The notes beneath the pieces were generated by a model. That model saw nothing but the letters and a program-made list of their open reading frames with translations, was not told the DNA's origin and did no database searches. From the NCBI GenBank assembly GCA_910586595.1, contig CAJUJB010000049.1, positions 1-23,194 on the forward strand: 23,194 nt of DNA, written 5' to 3'. The stretch comes from an uncultured Muribaculaceae bacterium (GTDB lineage: Bacteria; Bacteroidota; Bacteroidia; Bacteroidales; Muribaculaceae). This document shows, one piece after another, positions 1 through 7,194 of this stretch. Positions within the stretch are counted from its first letter, which is position 1. Each line of letters begins with the position of its first letter. A program made the translations under genes and the position numbers.

Positions 1-99
1 TCTTCTTCAACGGCTATTTTCTTCCCGTCGATGTCAAAGATACCTCCTCAGCGCAAGCATACGCTCAAAAGTCTCTTTTAATTGTTCTTGTGTAATCAT
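1..99 (-). CDS. prfB: Peptide chain release factor 2, 5' end only, with programmed +1 frameshift
   Basis: RF2 releases finished proteins at UGA and UAA codons. The ATG is at 99-97 on the minus strand. The zero frame reads MITQEQLKETFERMLALRRYL and then meets UGA at 36-34. Skipping one base (U at 36) continues as DIDGKKIAVEE to the window edge, which matches the RF2 N-terminus. Just before the stop lie an AGGAGG (48-43) and the slippery CUU UGA C, the known autoregulatory arrangement: when RF2 is scarce the ribosome pauses at UGA and shifts to +1. Only about 32 residues are in the window; the rest lies to the left. The promoter is at 127-134. Identification rests on the N-terminal sequence plus the complete frameshift signal, so it is strong despite the short length. 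Confidence 0.9.
33..48 (-). promoter_or_regulatory. Programmed +1 ribosomal frameshift signal of prfB
   Basis: On the minus strand this stretch reads AGGAGG UAU CUU UGA C. The Shine-Dalgarno-like AGGAGG (48-43) sits three bases before the CUU slippery codon (39-37), and the UGA stop (36-34) is followed by C. This is the same order and spacing as the well-known prfB recoding site. The reading frame resumes as GAC (Asp) at 35-33. Confidence 0.9.
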
Positions 100-126
100 C
101 TGTCTTAATCCAAATTAAAATTTTCA

Positions 127-158
127 CAAAGTTACGAATAAATTTTCATATGCGCCAA
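127..158 (-). promoter_or_regulatory. Bacteroidota-type promoter of prfB
   Basis: On the minus strand there is a perfect -7 box TAACTTTG (134-127). A TTG at 158-156 lies 21 bases further upstream and could serve as the -33 element. Transcription would begin near 120, leaving about 20 nt of leader before the prfB ATG at 99. Called from the consensus only. Confidence 0.6.
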
Positions 159-234
159 GCGTGGCCTCCAGCGATGCTCGGAATTGTGCAATCCTCCTCC
201 CAAATCATGTAAGACTTATGTAGGGATTATGATG

Positions 235-242
235 TAATTTTG
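235..242 (+). promoter_or_regulatory. -7 promoter box of the metal permease
   Basis: TAATTTTG at 235-242 fits the Bacteroidota TAnnTTTG box exactly. It overlaps the TTG at 240-242 that would otherwise be the furthest-upstream start, which argues that translation begins at the ATG at 267. No clear TTTG -33 element is visible. A short dyad TAAG-A-CTTA (210-218) lies just upstream and could be a regulator site, though it is too short to call. Confidence 0.6.
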
Positions 243-266
243 CAGCAGAAAAACAAAATATCAACT

Positions 267-1511
267 ATGAACCTCACACATATCCTGTATTCTCTACTGA
301 ATATTCTCAATGAGATGTCGCCTTACATCCTGCTGGGATTTCTTATAGCAGGCATTCTGCAGGTATTTGTAAAACCGGCAACCATGAGCCGTCACCTTTC
401 GGGAAACGGATGGAAGCCGGTAGTCAAGGCCGCCCTTTTCGGCATACCTCTGCCGCTCTGTTCCTGTGGCGTACTGCCAACAGCCGTCTCCCTCCGCAGA
501 CAGGGGGCGTCCAAAGCGGCATCAACGTCATTTCTGATCGCCACCCCGCAGACAGGTGTCGACTCAATCGCCGCCACATATTCTCTTTTAGGTCTTCCCT
601 TTGCCATCGTACGCCCAGTGGCTGCTTTGGTTGGTGCGATGGCCGGAGGCTTGGCTGTAGGCAAATTTGACCCGGAAGAGCCCATCCAGACATCTGTAGA
701 GACCGACAGCTGCTGCGACACGGCACCCAATGGATTTTTCCGTAAAATCGGAGCCGCCATTAAATATGGGATGGTAGACATGGTTGCCAGTGTCGGAAAA
801 TGGCTTGTAATCGGACTCGTAGTTGCCGCCCTCATTACCGTTTTTGTTCCAGACAGTATCTTTCTCGGGCTAAGCGACTACCCTCTTCTGGCCATGCTCG
901 CCGTCGTGGCAGTAGCCGTGCCTATGTATATATGCGCCACGGGCTCTATACCCATCGCACTGTCGCTCATTATGAAAGGTCTATCCCCAGGCATCGCCTT
1001 TGTGATGCTCATGGCCGGCCCCGCCGCAAACTTCGCCTCCATAATGATCCTCAACCGCACACATGGGAAGAAGGCGACCATGATTTACGTGGCATCAGTT
1101 GTCGTGACAGCAATAGCCTTTGGCCTGCTCATCGATCTGGTACTACCGGCCGAGTGGTTCGCAGTAAACCGCACCGTCGTCGCCGACAGCTGCCACATCG
1201 AAGGCAACTGGTTCTCCTTAGCATGCAGCATCCTGCTGATTGGCCTGTTGATTTACTCGTCAATCGCCGTAAAGAATCATCATAATCACACTATAACACA
1301 TCAAAATATGACCGAAACATATGCAATCAAAGGCATGGCCTGCCAGCACTGCCGCGCAACCGTTGAAAAAGCCTTATCCTCTCTCGAAGGGGTAGAATCC
1401 GTCACCGTAAATCTGTCGGAAGGCTCGGCCTCAGTAGAAGGCAAGGTCGATCGCGCAAAAGTAATTGAAGCCATCGAGCGTGCAGGCTTTGAATTTGCTG
1501 GAGAAAAATAA
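267..1511 (+). CDS. SO_0444-type Cu/Zn efflux permease with C-terminal HMA domain
   Basis: The predicted product (414 aa) is an inner-membrane permease of the DUF318/ArsP-like family, in the branch annotated as SO_0444-type copper/zinc efflux transporters. The N-terminal part holds several hydrophobic segments and the family motif PLPLCSCG (Cys65 and Cys67), followed by SLRRQGAS and the conserved IATPQTGVDS stretch. A second membrane block has GPAANFASI. After a His-rich linker (KNHHNHTITHQN) comes a heavy-metal-associated domain (about 351-414) with the metal-binding GMACQHC (Cys359, Cys362). The fusion suggests the HMA domain delivers or senses the ion; this is inference. Start: ATG 267 is preferred over TTG 240, because the TTG lies inside the -7 box. 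The exact metal cannot be read from sequence. The gene stands alone between prfB (divergent) and ispE. Confidence 0.82.
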   Translation: MNLTHILYSLLNILNEMSPYILLGFLIAGILQVFVKPATMSRHLSGNGWKPVVKAALFGIPLPLCSCGVLPTAVSLRRQGASKAASTSFLIATPQTGVDSIAATYSLLGLPFAIVRPVAALVGAMAGGLAVGKFDPEEPIQTSVETDSCCDTAPNGFFRKIGAAIKYGMVDMVASVGKWLVIGLVVAALITVFVPDSIFLGLSDYPLLAMLAVVAVAVPMYICATGSIPIALSLIMKGLSPGIAFVMLMAGPAANFASIMILNRTHGKKATMIYVASVVVTAIAFGLLIDLVLPAEWFAVNRTVVADSCHIEGNWFSLACSILLIGLLIYSSIAVKNHHNHTITHQNMTETYAIKGMACQHCRATVEKALSSLEGVESVTVNLSEGSASVEGKVDRAKVIEAIERAGFEFAGEK

Positions 1512-1516
1512 TTCAT

Positions 1517-1524
1517 TAATTTTG
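1517..1524 (+). promoter_or_regulatory. -7 promoter box of ispE
   Basis: TAATTTTG at 1517-1524 matches TAnnTTTG and lies 17 bases before the ispE ATG, just after the permease stop codon. ispE therefore probably has its own promoter. Transcription would begin around 1531, leaving a leader of only about ten bases. Confidence 0.6.
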
Positions 1525-1539
1525 CGGAAAAATCCGCAA
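1522..1539. repeat. Short inverted repeat at the ispE start
   Basis: TTGCGGA and TCCGCAA form a perfect 7-bp inverted repeat around AAAA. It overlaps the last three bases of the -7 box and ends two bases before the ispE ATG. Because the likely transcription start is inside it, it would act as a DNA site (operator) rather than as an RNA hairpin of this promoter. Read-through transcripts from the permease would contain the full hairpin. Confidence 0.5.
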
Positions 1540-1541
1540 TA

Positions 1542-2399
1542 ATGATCCTTTTCCCTAACGCCAAAATAAATATAGGGCTGCGCGTACTGCGCAAACGCCC
1601 CGACGGCTATCACGACATCGAGTCTATCATGATTCCTGTCGGATGGTGCGACATACTCGAGCTGGTGCCGGCATCTACCGACACCGGTTCGTTTACTTTA
1701 ACCGGCTCTGATCTTGGAGGCTGTCCACCAGAGAAAAATCTCGTGATAAAGGCTTTGACTGCCCTCGAAAACTATATTGGTCACAAATTGCCTCCGCTCG
1801 AAATTCATCTCCATAAACAGATCCCAGACGGTGCAGGTCTCGGTGGAGGCTCAGCCGATGCCTCTTTTGCCTTAATTGGAGCCAATCAACTGTTTCAGCT
1901 CGGGCTGAGCGATGAAGAACTGGCCTCAGTTGCAGCCAAGGTTGGTGCAGACTGCCCATTCTTCATCTATAACCGCCCCATGCTGGCAGAAGGAATCGGA
2001 GAGAAACTTAGCCCTGTCGACTTCTCGTCGTTGCGCGGCATGGGTATAGCAATTGTAAAACCGGAGGCAGAGGCAGTATCGACTAAAGACGCTTACGCCG
2101 GCATATGTGCGGCCGAGCTGCCCCAAGGCATCAGCCTTATTGAATTTGCCATGCACGATATTTCGCTATGGTCATCAGAAGGAATTGTATGCAACGACTT
2201 TGAACAATCTATTTTCCCTCTGCGCCCTATAGTAGCCGATACACTCGCCGCCCTCAAGGCCAAAGGAGCTCTCTACGCCGCCATGAGTGGCTCGGGGGCT
2301 GCCCTCTTCGGAATATTTCCTAATGTCAAAATGGCAGAAGAGGCCGTGGCAGACTTCGTCGGGTGCAGGACATTCGCCGGAGCGTTATTGCCCGAATGA
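1542..2399 (+). CDS. ispE: 4-diphosphocytidyl-2-C-methyl-D-erythritol kinase
   Basis: This GHMP-family kinase phosphorylates CDP-methylerythritol in the MEP isoprenoid pathway, in the cytosol. The product (285 aa) is of usual length. It begins with the family's N-terminal signature (PNAKINIGLRVLRKRPDGYHDI, Lys8 in the substrate site) and carries the ATP-binding glycine-rich motif IPDGAGLGGGSADA at 94-107. VGADCPFF and a C-terminal MSGSGAALFGIF follow, as expected for GHMP kinases. The start is the ATG 17 bases after a -7 box. The stop is UGA, which shows that UGA is a normal stop in this genome. ispD, the preceding enzyme of the pathway, lies on the other strand at 6463-7194. Confidence 0.95.
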   Translation: MILFPNAKINIGLRVLRKRPDGYHDIESIMIPVGWCDILELVPASTDTGSFTLTGSDLGGCPPEKNLVIKALTALENYIGHKLPPLEIHLHKQIPDGAGLGGGSADASFALIGANQLFQLGLSDEELASVAAKVGADCPFFIYNRPMLAEGIGEKLSPVDFSSLRGMGIAIVKPEAEAVSTKDAYAGICAAELPQGISLIEFAMHDISLWSSEGIVCNDFEQSIFPLRPIVADTLAALKAKGALYAAMSGSGAALFGIFPNVKMAEEAVADFVGCRTFAGALLPE

Positions 2400-2473
2400 A
2401 AGATTTTTGAACGTTCTTCACCTCATTATTGTTATATTTCTAACAAGACGGTCAATTTAACACTTTTTGGCCG

Positions 2474-2481
2474 CATTTTTG
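2474..2481 (+). promoter_or_regulatory. Possible -7 promoter box of grpE
   Basis: CATTTTTG at 2474-2481 differs from TAnnTTTG at one position and lies 31 bases before the grpE ATG. No good -33 element is visible. The 113-bp gap between ispE and grpE contains nothing else convincing: a weak TGTTA/TAACA pair near 2430-2445 is too short to call a terminator. Confidence 0.3.
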
Positions 2482-2512
2482 TATATACAACTCCGAACAC
2501 TCCACCAAGATT

Positions 2513-3103
2513 ATGAGCAAGAACAAACATAATATGAATAAGCAAGCTAAGGACACTCCCGCACAGGAAGAAGCTCCTGAAATCATGGACGTACTTGATA
2601 ACGAAGGCGTTGACGCCAATACCGAAACAGCAGAAGAAGCCGAGAATGCAGATCTTCAGAACCAGCTCGAGGCTGCGCGTGCTGAAATCGAAAAAGAGAA
2701 AAAGGAATACCTTTTCCTCATGGCCGACTTCGACAACTACCGTAAACGAGTGACACGTGAGAAAGCTGACCTTATGAAAAATGCCGGCGAACGCGTTTTG
2801 CTCGGTCTTCTACCTATACTCGACGATTTTGAACGTGGTCTGGCAGCCACCGGCGAGACCGCCGATGCCGTGCGTCAGGGCATGGAACTTATATATAACA
2901 AGCTCGTCAAATACCTCGAGAGCAACGGGGTCAAGGCTATGGACAGCACCGGCCAGCCTTTCGATGCCGACCTTCATGAAGCTATCGCCACCATCCCAGC
3001 TCCAACTGAAGACCTCAAGGGAAAGGTGATCGACACCACCCAGAAAGGATATATGATTAACGACAAGGTGCTCCGTCACGCCAAAGTGGCCGTAGGCGAA
3101 TAA
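2513..3103 (+). CDS. grpE: Nucleotide exchange factor GrpE
   Basis: GrpE releases ADP from DnaK so that the chaperone cycle can turn over. The product (196 aa) has an acidic, low-complexity N-terminus (about 1-50), a long charged helix likely to form the dimer coiled coil (about 50-85, with LFLMADFDNYRKRVTREK), then PILDDFERGL and the conserved C-terminal beta domain (GQPFDADLHEAI, and QKGYMINDKVLRHAKVAV near the end). Alternative starts at nearby methionines (the eighth residue) are possible. dnaJ begins 13 bases downstream, so the two are very likely cotranscribed. dnaK is not in the window. Confidence 0.95.
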   Translation: MSKNKHNMNKQAKDTPAQEEAPEIMDVLDNEGVDANTETAEEAENADLQNQLEAARAEIEKEKKEYLFLMADFDNYRKRVTREKADLMKNAGERVLLGLLPILDDFERGLAATGETADAVRQGMELIYNKLVKYLESNGVKAMDSTGQPFDADLHEAIATIPAPTEDLKGKVIDTTQKGYMINDKVLRHAKVAVGE

Positions 3104-3116
3104 AATCATAGGCGTT

Positions 3117-4277
3117 ATGGATCAGAAAAGAGACTATTATGAAGTGCTCGGTGTCGACAAGAATGCTACACCTGAGCAGATAAAGAAGGCCTACCGAAAG
3201 AAGGCCATCGAATTTCACCCTGACCGCAATCCTGGCAACAAGGAGGCTGAAGAAAAATTCAAGGAAGCCGCCGAGGCCTATGATGTGCTCAGTGATGAAA
3301 AGAAAAAACAGCTCTATGACCAGTACGGACACTCTATGGGGCCACAGGGCTTCGGAGGCGGCGGACAATACTACAGCTCCGAAGGCTTCGACATCAACGA
3401 TATTCTCAACCGTTTCGCCCAGGAATTCGGTGGATTTGACTTCGGAGGTTTCGGAAGCGCTACCGGTGGCCGTCGTCAACCCCGACAGAAACGAGGAGGT
3501 GATGTTCGCATACGCGTAAAGCTGTCGCTTGAGGATATTGCCAAAGGTGTGACCAAGACCCTGAGAGTACCTACATTTGTAGAATGCCCCAGCTGTAAAG
3601 GCACCGGAGCAAAAGATGGTGTTGCATTTGCAACTTGCCAACGTTGCCACGGCCAAGGTCATATCAACGTACAGCAGCAAACAATGTTTGGCATCCAGAA
3701 TGCGGTTGCCGAGTGCCCCAACTGCGGCGGTACAGGCAAAGTAATCACTGAGCGATGCACGCATTGCCATGGCGACGGAGTTGAACGTCGCGACCAGGAG
3801 GTGACCTTCACTATCCCGGCTGGAGCTGCAGAAGGACAGACTTTCGCACTCCGCGGAAAAGGAAATTACCCCAAAGGCGGAGGTGTTCCGGGCGACCTTC
3901 TCGTTGTCGTTGAAGAAATCAAGCATCCCGAACTTATCCGCGATGGCGCCGATGTAATCTACAATCTTATGCTGGATATTCCGACGGCCGCTCTTGGCGG
4001 TGCCGTCGAGATTCCGACAATCACTGGCAAAGCCCGCATAAACGTTCCCGCCGGAACTCAACCGGGCAAGGTTCTCCGCCTCCGTGGCAAAGGTCTGCCT
4101 GATAATGAAAACGGTGGCACCGGTGATGAGTTGATCAACATCATGGTATTCGTTCCCGAGAAGCTTACCGATGAGCAAAAGAAGACCTTCGAGGCAATGA
4201 AGGATCAACCCAACATCCAGCCTACTCCGGCCGACAGCCAACGAATTTTTTCGAAATTAAAACACATATTTGACTAA
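3117..4277 (+). CDS. dnaJ: Chaperone protein DnaJ (Hsp40, type I)
   Basis: DnaJ delivers unfolded proteins to DnaK and stimulates its ATPase. The product (386 aa) has all type I parts in order: a J domain with His34-Pro35-Asp36, a Gly/Phe-rich linker (GFGGGG... FGGFDFGGFG), four CxxCxGxG zinc repeats (CPSCKGTG, CQRCHGQG, CPNCGGTG, CTHCHGDG), and the C-terminal substrate-binding domains. Length is normal. It follows grpE by 13 bases and ends 3 bases before a large inverted repeat that likely terminates it. Confidence 0.97.
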   Translation: MDQKRDYYEVLGVDKNATPEQIKKAYRKKAIEFHPDRNPGNKEAEEKFKEAAEAYDVLSDEKKKQLYDQYGHSMGPQGFGGGGQYYSSEGFDINDILNRFAQEFGGFDFGGFGSATGGRRQPRQKRGGDVRIRVKLSLEDIAKGVTKTLRVPTFVECPSCKGTGAKDGVAFATCQRCHGQGHINVQQQTMFGIQNAVAECPNCGGTGKVITERCTHCHGDGVERRDQEVTFTIPAGAAEGQTFALRGKGNYPKGGGVPGDLLVVVEEIKHPELIRDGADVIYNLMLDIPTAALGGAVEIPTITGKARINVPAGTQPGKVLRLRGKGLPDNENGGTGDELINIMVFVPEKLTDEQKKTFEAMKDQPNIQPTPADSQRIFSKLKHIFD

Positions 4278-4280
4278 GTT

Positions 4281-4344
4281 CTGACTTAGATACGCGATGA
4301 GCCCGCGGGTCACGTGACCCGCGGGCTCATCGCGTATCTGTCAG
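4281..4344. terminator. Long palindrome between dnaJ and recG, likely bidirectional terminator
   Basis: Positions 4288-4339 form a perfect 52-bp palindrome (26-bp arms, no spacer, centre CACGTG at 4311-4316). CTGAC (4281-4285) and GTCAG (4340-4344) extend the stem by 5 bp with a 2-nt bulge. Each arm also contains the 8-bp palindrome CCCGCGGG (4302-4309 and 4318-4325). It fills most of the 77-bp gap between two convergent genes, which suits a terminator for both. However, neither side has a T-tract, and there is no natural loop, unlike the hairpin at 11386-11438. Confidence 0.7.
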
Positions 4345-4354
4345 TAACAGACAA

Positions 4355-6457
4355 TCAGCTTATACGGCTCCAGTCGGTTGCGCGGTTAAGCATTTCCGAC
4401 AAGGCCAATGCAAAATATCGGTTAGCGGGTGCTGATAAGTCAGGATCGGCGTCGAGCAATGCCTCAGCCGCCCGGCGCGCAAGTTGTATAATCTGGCCAT
4501 CGTGGGCCAGATTTGCAATCTTCAGATCGAAAGGCAGCCCGCTCTGCGCCGTGCCTTCTATATCTCCCGGGCCACGCATCTGCATATCGGCCTCGGCTAT
4601 AACGAAACCATCGGTCGTCGACGTCATCAGCTCAAGACGCTTGCGTGTATCAGCACCAATATTGTGTTTGCTCATCAATATGCAATGCGAACGGTCGGCA
4701 CCACGTCCGACACGACCGCGCAGCTGGTGCAACTGTGATAGACCAAAGCGCTCGGCGTTCTCGATCACCATAGTGGTCGCGTTAGGTACGTTGACTCCAA
4801 CCTCAATTACGGTTGTGGCCACGAGAATACTTGCCTTTCCGGAAGCGAACAATTGCATGGAGGCATCTTTGTCGGCAGGTTTCATCCGGCCATGAACAAG
4901 AGCCACGCTGTAGGGGCTGAACGTTTGGGCAGCCGACTCGAAACCCTCAGTGACACTCTTCAGGTCGAGCTTCTCATTCTCTTCCACCAAAGGATAGACA
5001 ATGTATACCTGATGTCCGGCGCGAAGCTGTGCCATAATGCCACGGTTAACCTGGGCACGCTGTTCGTCAAAACGCAACACAGTATTGACGGGTTTTCGGC
5101 CCGGCGGCAATTCATCAATTACAGATACATCAAGGTCTCCGTAGACCGTCATTGCGAGTGTACGCGGAATAGGGGTTGCCGTCATGACGAGCACATGCGG
5201 TGGCACATCGCTCTTTTTCCACAGCCTTGCGCGCTGAGCCACGCCAAAGCGGTGTTGCTCATCGATAACCACAAATCCGAGGCGGTTAAACACCACTTTA
5301 TCTTCTATCACCGCATGGGTTCCGACCAATATATGAATCGAGCCATCGCGCAATCCTTCATCGATTACCCTGCGCTGCTTGGCTCGTGTAGAGCCCGTCA
5401 ACAGTCGTACGTTGAGACCGATTTTGGATGCGAGTTCGTATATAGTCTCGAAATGCTGGGTTGCCAGAATCTCAGTCGGGGCCATCAGACATGCCTGATA
5501 CCCGTTGTCGAGGGCAAGCAACATGCTCATCAATGCCACCAATGTCTTACCCGAGCCGACATCACCCTGCACGAGGCGGTTCATCTGGCGCCCCGACATT
5601 ATATCAGCTCTAATCTCCTTTATAACCCTTTTCTGTGCGCCGGTAAGCTCAAACGGCAGGCAGTTATAATAAAAGTCATTGAACCACTGGCCTACACGCG
5701 GCATAATATAGCCTTGGACAGACGCCTTACGCTTGCGTGAACGCATAAGCATGTCGGCCTGGATATAGAACAGCTCTTCGAATTTCAGCCGCAGCTTCGC
5801 ACGCTCGAGTGCCTCTGGAGAAGATGGCATATGTATATTGCGGATCGCCTCATCCAGGCTCATCAAGCCAGCGCCCGAGACTACAGAAGGAGGAAGAGGA
5901 TCTCGAAACTGATTGGGATGCGTGCGCAGAAAATTCACCACAGCCGTGTGGATGGCACGCGAGCCAAGGTTACGCTGACGCAATTTCTCTGTCAGGGGAT
6001 AGACAGCCCGTATTCCAGGGGCACTCTCCACCGCCTCAGGCGGATCTACCTCCGGGTGAGTCATCTGCAATGTATCGCGGAACCATCCAGGTTTTCCGAA
6101 CAGCACATATTCCCTACCGGTTGCCAGACGTTTACGCATCTCGCGTACGCCTTTGAACCATACGCAGTCCATTGTAGCTGTTCCGTCGGTAAACAGCCCG
6201 ATGAGTCGCATCGACGCGCCCTCTCCCACGACATTGAAACTCACGAAACGGCCACGCAACTGCAACATCGGATACTCTCCGGCAGCTTCACGGATACTGC
6301 GTACCGAATAAGTCGTGCTTCGGTCGATATATCCCGTAGGATAATGCCGGAGCAGATCGTAAGCAGTTTTGATGCCAAGCTCCGCCCCAAGCAGTTTAGC
6401 TCGTTCGGGGCCGATACCTTTCACATACGTTATATCGAATTTACGGAGCGAAAGCAT
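4355..6457 (-). CDS. recG: ATP-dependent DNA helicase RecG
   Basis: RecG is a superfamily 2 helicase that remodels stalled replication forks and branched recombination intermediates. The product (700 aa) has an N-terminal wedge/OB region that binds the junction (starting VKGIGPERAKLLGAELGI), then helicase motifs: Walker A GDVGSGKT with Lys304, Walker B box DEQH at 399-402, motif III TATPIPRTLA, and motif VI QLRGRVGRG. Length is near the family's usual 690-700. ATG 6457 begins 5 bases after the ispD stop, so it is the last gene of the pyrB-recG operon. Its stop lies next to the 52-bp palindrome. Confidence 0.97.
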   Translation of the reverse strand: MLSLRKFDITYVKGIGPERAKLLGAELGIKTAYDLLRHYPTGYIDRSTTYSVRSIREAAGEYPMLQLRGRFVSFNVVGEGASMRLIGLFTDGTATMDCVWFKGVREMRKRLATGREYVLFGKPGWFRDTLQMTHPEVDPPEAVESAPGIRAVYPLTEKLRQRNLGSRAIHTAVVNFLRTHPNQFRDPLPPSVVSGAGLMSLDEAIRNIHMPSSPEALERAKLRLKFEELFYIQADMLMRSRKRKASVQGYIMPRVGQWFNDFYYNCLPFELTGAQKRVIKEIRADIMSGRQMNRLVQGDVGSGKTLVALMSMLLALDNGYQACLMAPTEILATQHFETIYELASKIGLNVRLLTGSTRAKQRRVIDEGLRDGSIHILVGTHAVIEDKVVFNRLGFVVIDEQHRFGVAQRARLWKKSDVPPHVLVMTATPIPRTLAMTVYGDLDVSVIDELPPGRKPVNTVLRFDEQRAQVNRGIMAQLRAGHQVYIVYPLVEENEKLDLKSVTEGFESAAQTFSPYSVALVHGRMKPADKDASMQLFASGKASILVATTVIEVGVNVPNATTMVIENAERFGLSQLHQLRGRVGRGADRSHCILMSKHNIGADTRKRLELMTSTTDGFVIAEADMQMRGPGDIEGTAQSGLPFDLKIANLAHDGQIIQLARRAAEALLDADPDLSAPANRYFALALSEMLNRATDWSRIS

Positions 6458-6462
6458 CTTGA

Positions 6463-7194
6463 TTATTGTTGGTCTATGAGCATGGAGGCAATGGCAAGAT
6501 CTGCTGGATTTGTGATCTTGATATTTCCATAATCTCCATCGACAGTGTGCAACGGCCGTCCGGTATAGGCATGATACACCGCGGCATCATCGGGCAACGG
6601 CCGACCGGAGCAATGAGCATAAGCCTCCGAAAGAACCGAAGCTCTGAATGCCTGAGGAGTCTGTACGGTGCGATATAACGCACGGTCAGACGGCACTACA
6701 TTGCCATCCGGATCAACAACCGAAACAGCTTCGGTAAGAGCGACCACAGGCAGTACGGCCTCCATATCGGCATCGGCAAACGGAGCTACAATACGTGCAA
6801 CCATCTCAGGTTTTACCAGCGGACGCGCTCCGTCATGCACCAGAACGACCGACCGGCTGTCGATCTGGTCATGTATATGCTTGAGGGCATTATGGACAGA
6901 GTCGGTACGCGAAGCTCCACCAATGACTGTTTCCGGAGATTCGAATCCAGTATTGCTGCATAGCTCAGCCCAATGTTCGCGGCCCCACTCCGACACCACC
7001 AGCACTATGCGCGCGGCAGGAAGGGCCTTTTGGAATGCTTCAACCGTACGCTGTAAAACCGGTTTGCCACAAAGGGTTAAGAACTGCTTGGGCACATCGG
7101 AGCCAAAACGGGAACCCGTGCCCGCGGCGACTATAATCACAAAGATATTGTCGCCGGAGCACGGGCCGATGTTGGCATCTATATTATTTACCAT
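6463..7194 (-). CDS. ispD: 2-C-methyl-D-erythritol 4-phosphate cytidylyltransferase
   Basis: IspD couples CTP to methylerythritol phosphate to give CDP-methylerythritol, the step before IspE. The product (243 aa) has the nucleotidyltransferase signature VIIVAAGTGSRFG (about 19-31) followed by PKQFLTLCGKPVL, the LVHDGARPLV segment, and a C-terminal block ending ITNPADLAIA. About 17 residues precede the usual family start. No other methionine lies between the chosen ATG and the signature, so ATG 7194 is kept. This start overlaps the end of glyA by 7 nt, and recG follows 5 nt after the stop. Confidence 0.95.
   Translation of the reverse strand: MVNNIDANIGPCSGDNIFVIIVAAGTGSRFGSDVPKQFLTLCGKPVLQRTVEAFQKALPAARIVLVVSEWGREHWAELCSNTGFESPETVIGGASRTDSVHNALKHIHDQIDSRSVVLVHDGARPLVKPEMVARIVAPFADADMEAVLPVVALTEAVSVVDPDGNVVPSDRALYRTVQTPQAFRASVLSEAYAHCSGRPLPDDAAVYHAYTGRPLHTVDGDYGNIKITNPADLAIASMLIDQQ

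Noticed and set aside
34..99. A free-standing 21-residue peptide gene
   Set aside because: The sequence and the frameshift signal identify it as the zero-frame part of prfB.
392..835. A 147-codon frame antisense to the metal permease
   Set aside because: Composition reflects the opposite-strand permease; no domain seen.
3057..4241. A 394-codon open frame antisense to dnaJ
   Set aside because: It lies wholly opposite the well-conserved dnaJ and has no recognisable domain; it is a by-product of dnaJ codon use.
4281..4344. Telomere-resolution (protelomerase) site or transposon end
   Set aside because: The palindrome length is comparable to such sites, but there is no protelomerase, transposase or target duplication nearby, and convergent-gene placement fits a terminator better.
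4853..6532. Long open frames (295 and 233 codons) antisense to recG
   Set aside because: recG motifs are intact on the minus strand and these frames resemble no family.
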